A model generated the notes under the pieces. That model worked only from the letters and a program-made list of their open reading frames with translations, made no database searches and was not told the DNA's origin. The position numbers were made by a program, and so were the translations under genes. 64,000 nucleotides of DNA from Skeletonema tropicum (taxonomy: Eukaryota; Bacillariophyta; Thalassiosirophyceae; Thalassiosirales; Thalassiosiraceae), in assembly GCA_037178625.1 (NCBI GenBank), contig CM074139.1, positions 1,984,001 to 2,048,000 on the forward strand. The letters are read 5' to 3'. Shown here piece after piece: positions 62,854-64,000 of the stretch (position 1 is its first letter; each line of letters opens with the position of its first letter).

Positions 62854-64000
62854 TCAAATCTGCGCCGAACTACCTTCAACATCGACTCTAGAAATGAGGA
62901 TATCACCACTTTCACTTGTTGCATCCACTCGTAACCGAAGTCTCAAAGATTCTGTATTTTCTGCGTCAAACTCGAACGTCTTGGTCTCCCACTGTGAGAG
63001 GGGAAAGTCATGCATAGCCTTCCAACATTTCTCGCCGTGGGAAGTACTAGTTTGATAGTCAATGCAGATGTTGTCATCGTGACTTAGGTTCACTGCATAT
63101 AGATCGATTGAAACCTTGAACTTGCTCTCTGAATTGGCAACACTGATCTGACTGGACTTGAGAGTTGATGTTCCATCGGAACTCATGCGGATGACACCTG
63201 CTTTGCCCTTCGCACTGTTGTATCGGATCGCCCGGTTGCTCTTGGAGTCTGCAGTGAAGATTCCATATCCACCCTTGAACTCTTCTGTGACAATGATGTT
63301 CCATCCACCGCTGGTGGTAGTAGTAGCGGTGCTGTCAGCAGCATCAGTATTTTGTGTGATGCTGTTCTCTATGTCTTCACAGCCAAATGAGGAAGGTGGA
63401 TTCTTTGAACCTTTGCATACCTCAGATTTGATCCATTCATATTGAGCAGAAATCCTTGCATACACTCCTGGATAATCTTTACTTGCGCAGCCAATACCCC
63501 ATGAGACCACTCCTACTTGCACATCTTCGGATGCTTTGGCACCCCTAATGACGAGGGGTCCCCCGGAATCTCCTTGACAGCTGTCTTCGCCACCACCTTC
63601 TTCTCTAGCACATAACATGTTGCTTGTGATTTGATCTTCGTAGCTTCCAAAATCTCCATCACTCTTCTCACACTCTTCATTTGTGATGACATTCACGTCT
63701 ACTTCCATGAGCTTGCTACTCAACTCCTGTTCATCACTGGGATCGATATCGCCCCACCCCATGACAGTGACAGCGGCACCTATTTCTGGCGTGGCTTCAT
63801 CGGTGTTGAGCCTGACAAATTCGTTGCTTGTTGCAGATTCGTTCAAGAAGATGAGCATGAAGTCGTTGTCGGTAGTGACATCATCGTAGTCGGGATGAGG
63901 TAAAGCCTTCTTCACGCTGAACTCTTGCCCATCACTGTCATCGTGAGCGTGGCGTCCGACCACGGCGTTGTAATTGCCTTGGCCGTGACTATCGCAGTGG
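62854..64000 (-). CDS. Secreted trypsin-like serine protease, copy C (5' part outside window)
   Basis: Open to the right edge, where the catalytic HC pair (HCDSHGQGNYNAV) is the first thing visible; signal peptide, activation site and AAH start lie outside. DND, EDSCQGDSGGP (specificity Asp and catalytic Ser) and the C-terminal beta domain (SGGWNIIVTEEFKGGYG; CIDYQTSTSHGEKCW) are intact, so it is likely active. Slightly diverged from A and B (VKKALPHPDYDD, SSKLMEVD) and two residues longer at the end (SSAQI). Opposite orientation to A and B. Confidence 0.9.
   Translation of the reverse strand, partial: HCDSHGQGNYNAVVGRHAHDDSDGQEFSVKKALPHPDYDDVTTDNDFMLIFLNESATSNEFVRLNTDEATPEIGAAVTVMGWGDIDPSDEQELSSKLMEVDVNVITNEECEKSDGDFGSYEDQITSNMLCAREEGGGEDSCQGDSGGPLVIRGAKASEDVQVGVVSWGIGCASKDYPGVYARISAQYEWIKSEVCKGSKNPPSSFGCEDIENSITQNTDAADSTATTTTSGGWNIIVTEEFKGGYGIFTADSKSNRAIRYNSAKGKAGVIRMSSDGTSTLKSSQISVANSESKFKVSIDLYAVNLSHDDNICIDYQTSTSHGEKCWKAMHDFPLSQWETKTFEFDAENTESLRLRLRVDATSESGDILISRVDVEGSSAQI

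Overview
The window looks like nuclear DNA of a diatom, probably a centric one of the Thalassiosira type. The genes carry short GT-AG introns of about 45-120 bp. The predicted proteins include secreted trypsins and a carboxypeptidase, signal-peptide proteins with KxxK lysine clusters of silaffin type, a probably plastid-directed sulfurtransferase, BTB/SAP and MYND families, and several kinds of retroelement. Species is inferred from gene content only. There is one 500-N gap (4047-4546).

Layout. 0-9.5 kb: a partial BTB-SAP gene, a secreted M14 carboxypeptidase divergent from trypsin copy A, a 0.4 kb inverted-repeat element in a small tandem repeat, a broken BTB copy and trypsin copy B. 9.5-15 kb: a GPI mannosyltransferase (PIGZ/SMP3 type), a four-exon gene with two DUF7726-like modules and a two-exon rhodanese-type sulfurtransferase. 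15-20 kb: two nearly identical MYND zinc-finger genes as arms of a large palindrome, then a second inverted-repeat element. 20-28.5 kb: a lineage-specific hypothetical gene, a small two-exon zinc-ribbon protein ending in a CaaX box, and a giant minus-strand gene whose two exons join into one ~1996-residue protein (Myb, MBD-like, Tudor-like, RanBP2 zinc fingers, PHD, ATXR5/6-like SET).

28.5-39.7 kb: several diverged copies of one upstream region, a young non-autonomous element with two 357 bp direct terminal repeats, and two tandem genes for secreted Ser/Pro/Lys-rich proteins that are candidate cell-wall (biosilica) proteins. 39.7-52.3 kb: a tandem triplication. Each unit has a frameshifted PhyH-like gene and a convergent coiled-coil gene; the first two units are cut at the same base of the coiled-coil gene and joined to the next unit through a 5'-truncated LINE, and the third unit runs into the complete two-exon coiled-coil gene. 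52.7-64 kb: another coiled-coil gene, a methylglyoxal synthase homologue with a 2-nt frameshift, a low-complexity C2H2 protein, a complete MATH-BTB-SAP gene, an HRDC-PIF1 helicase, a relic of the mannosyltransferase 3' end, and trypsin copy C running off the right edge.

Common themes. Secreted proteolysis (three trypsins and a carboxypeptidase) and BTB adaptors recur through segmental duplication. All three trypsin copies keep a convergent piece of the mannosyltransferase gene, which marks the 8-11.6 kb locus as the likely source. Gene models were joined by hand from reading frames and splice signals; nothing was searched against a database.
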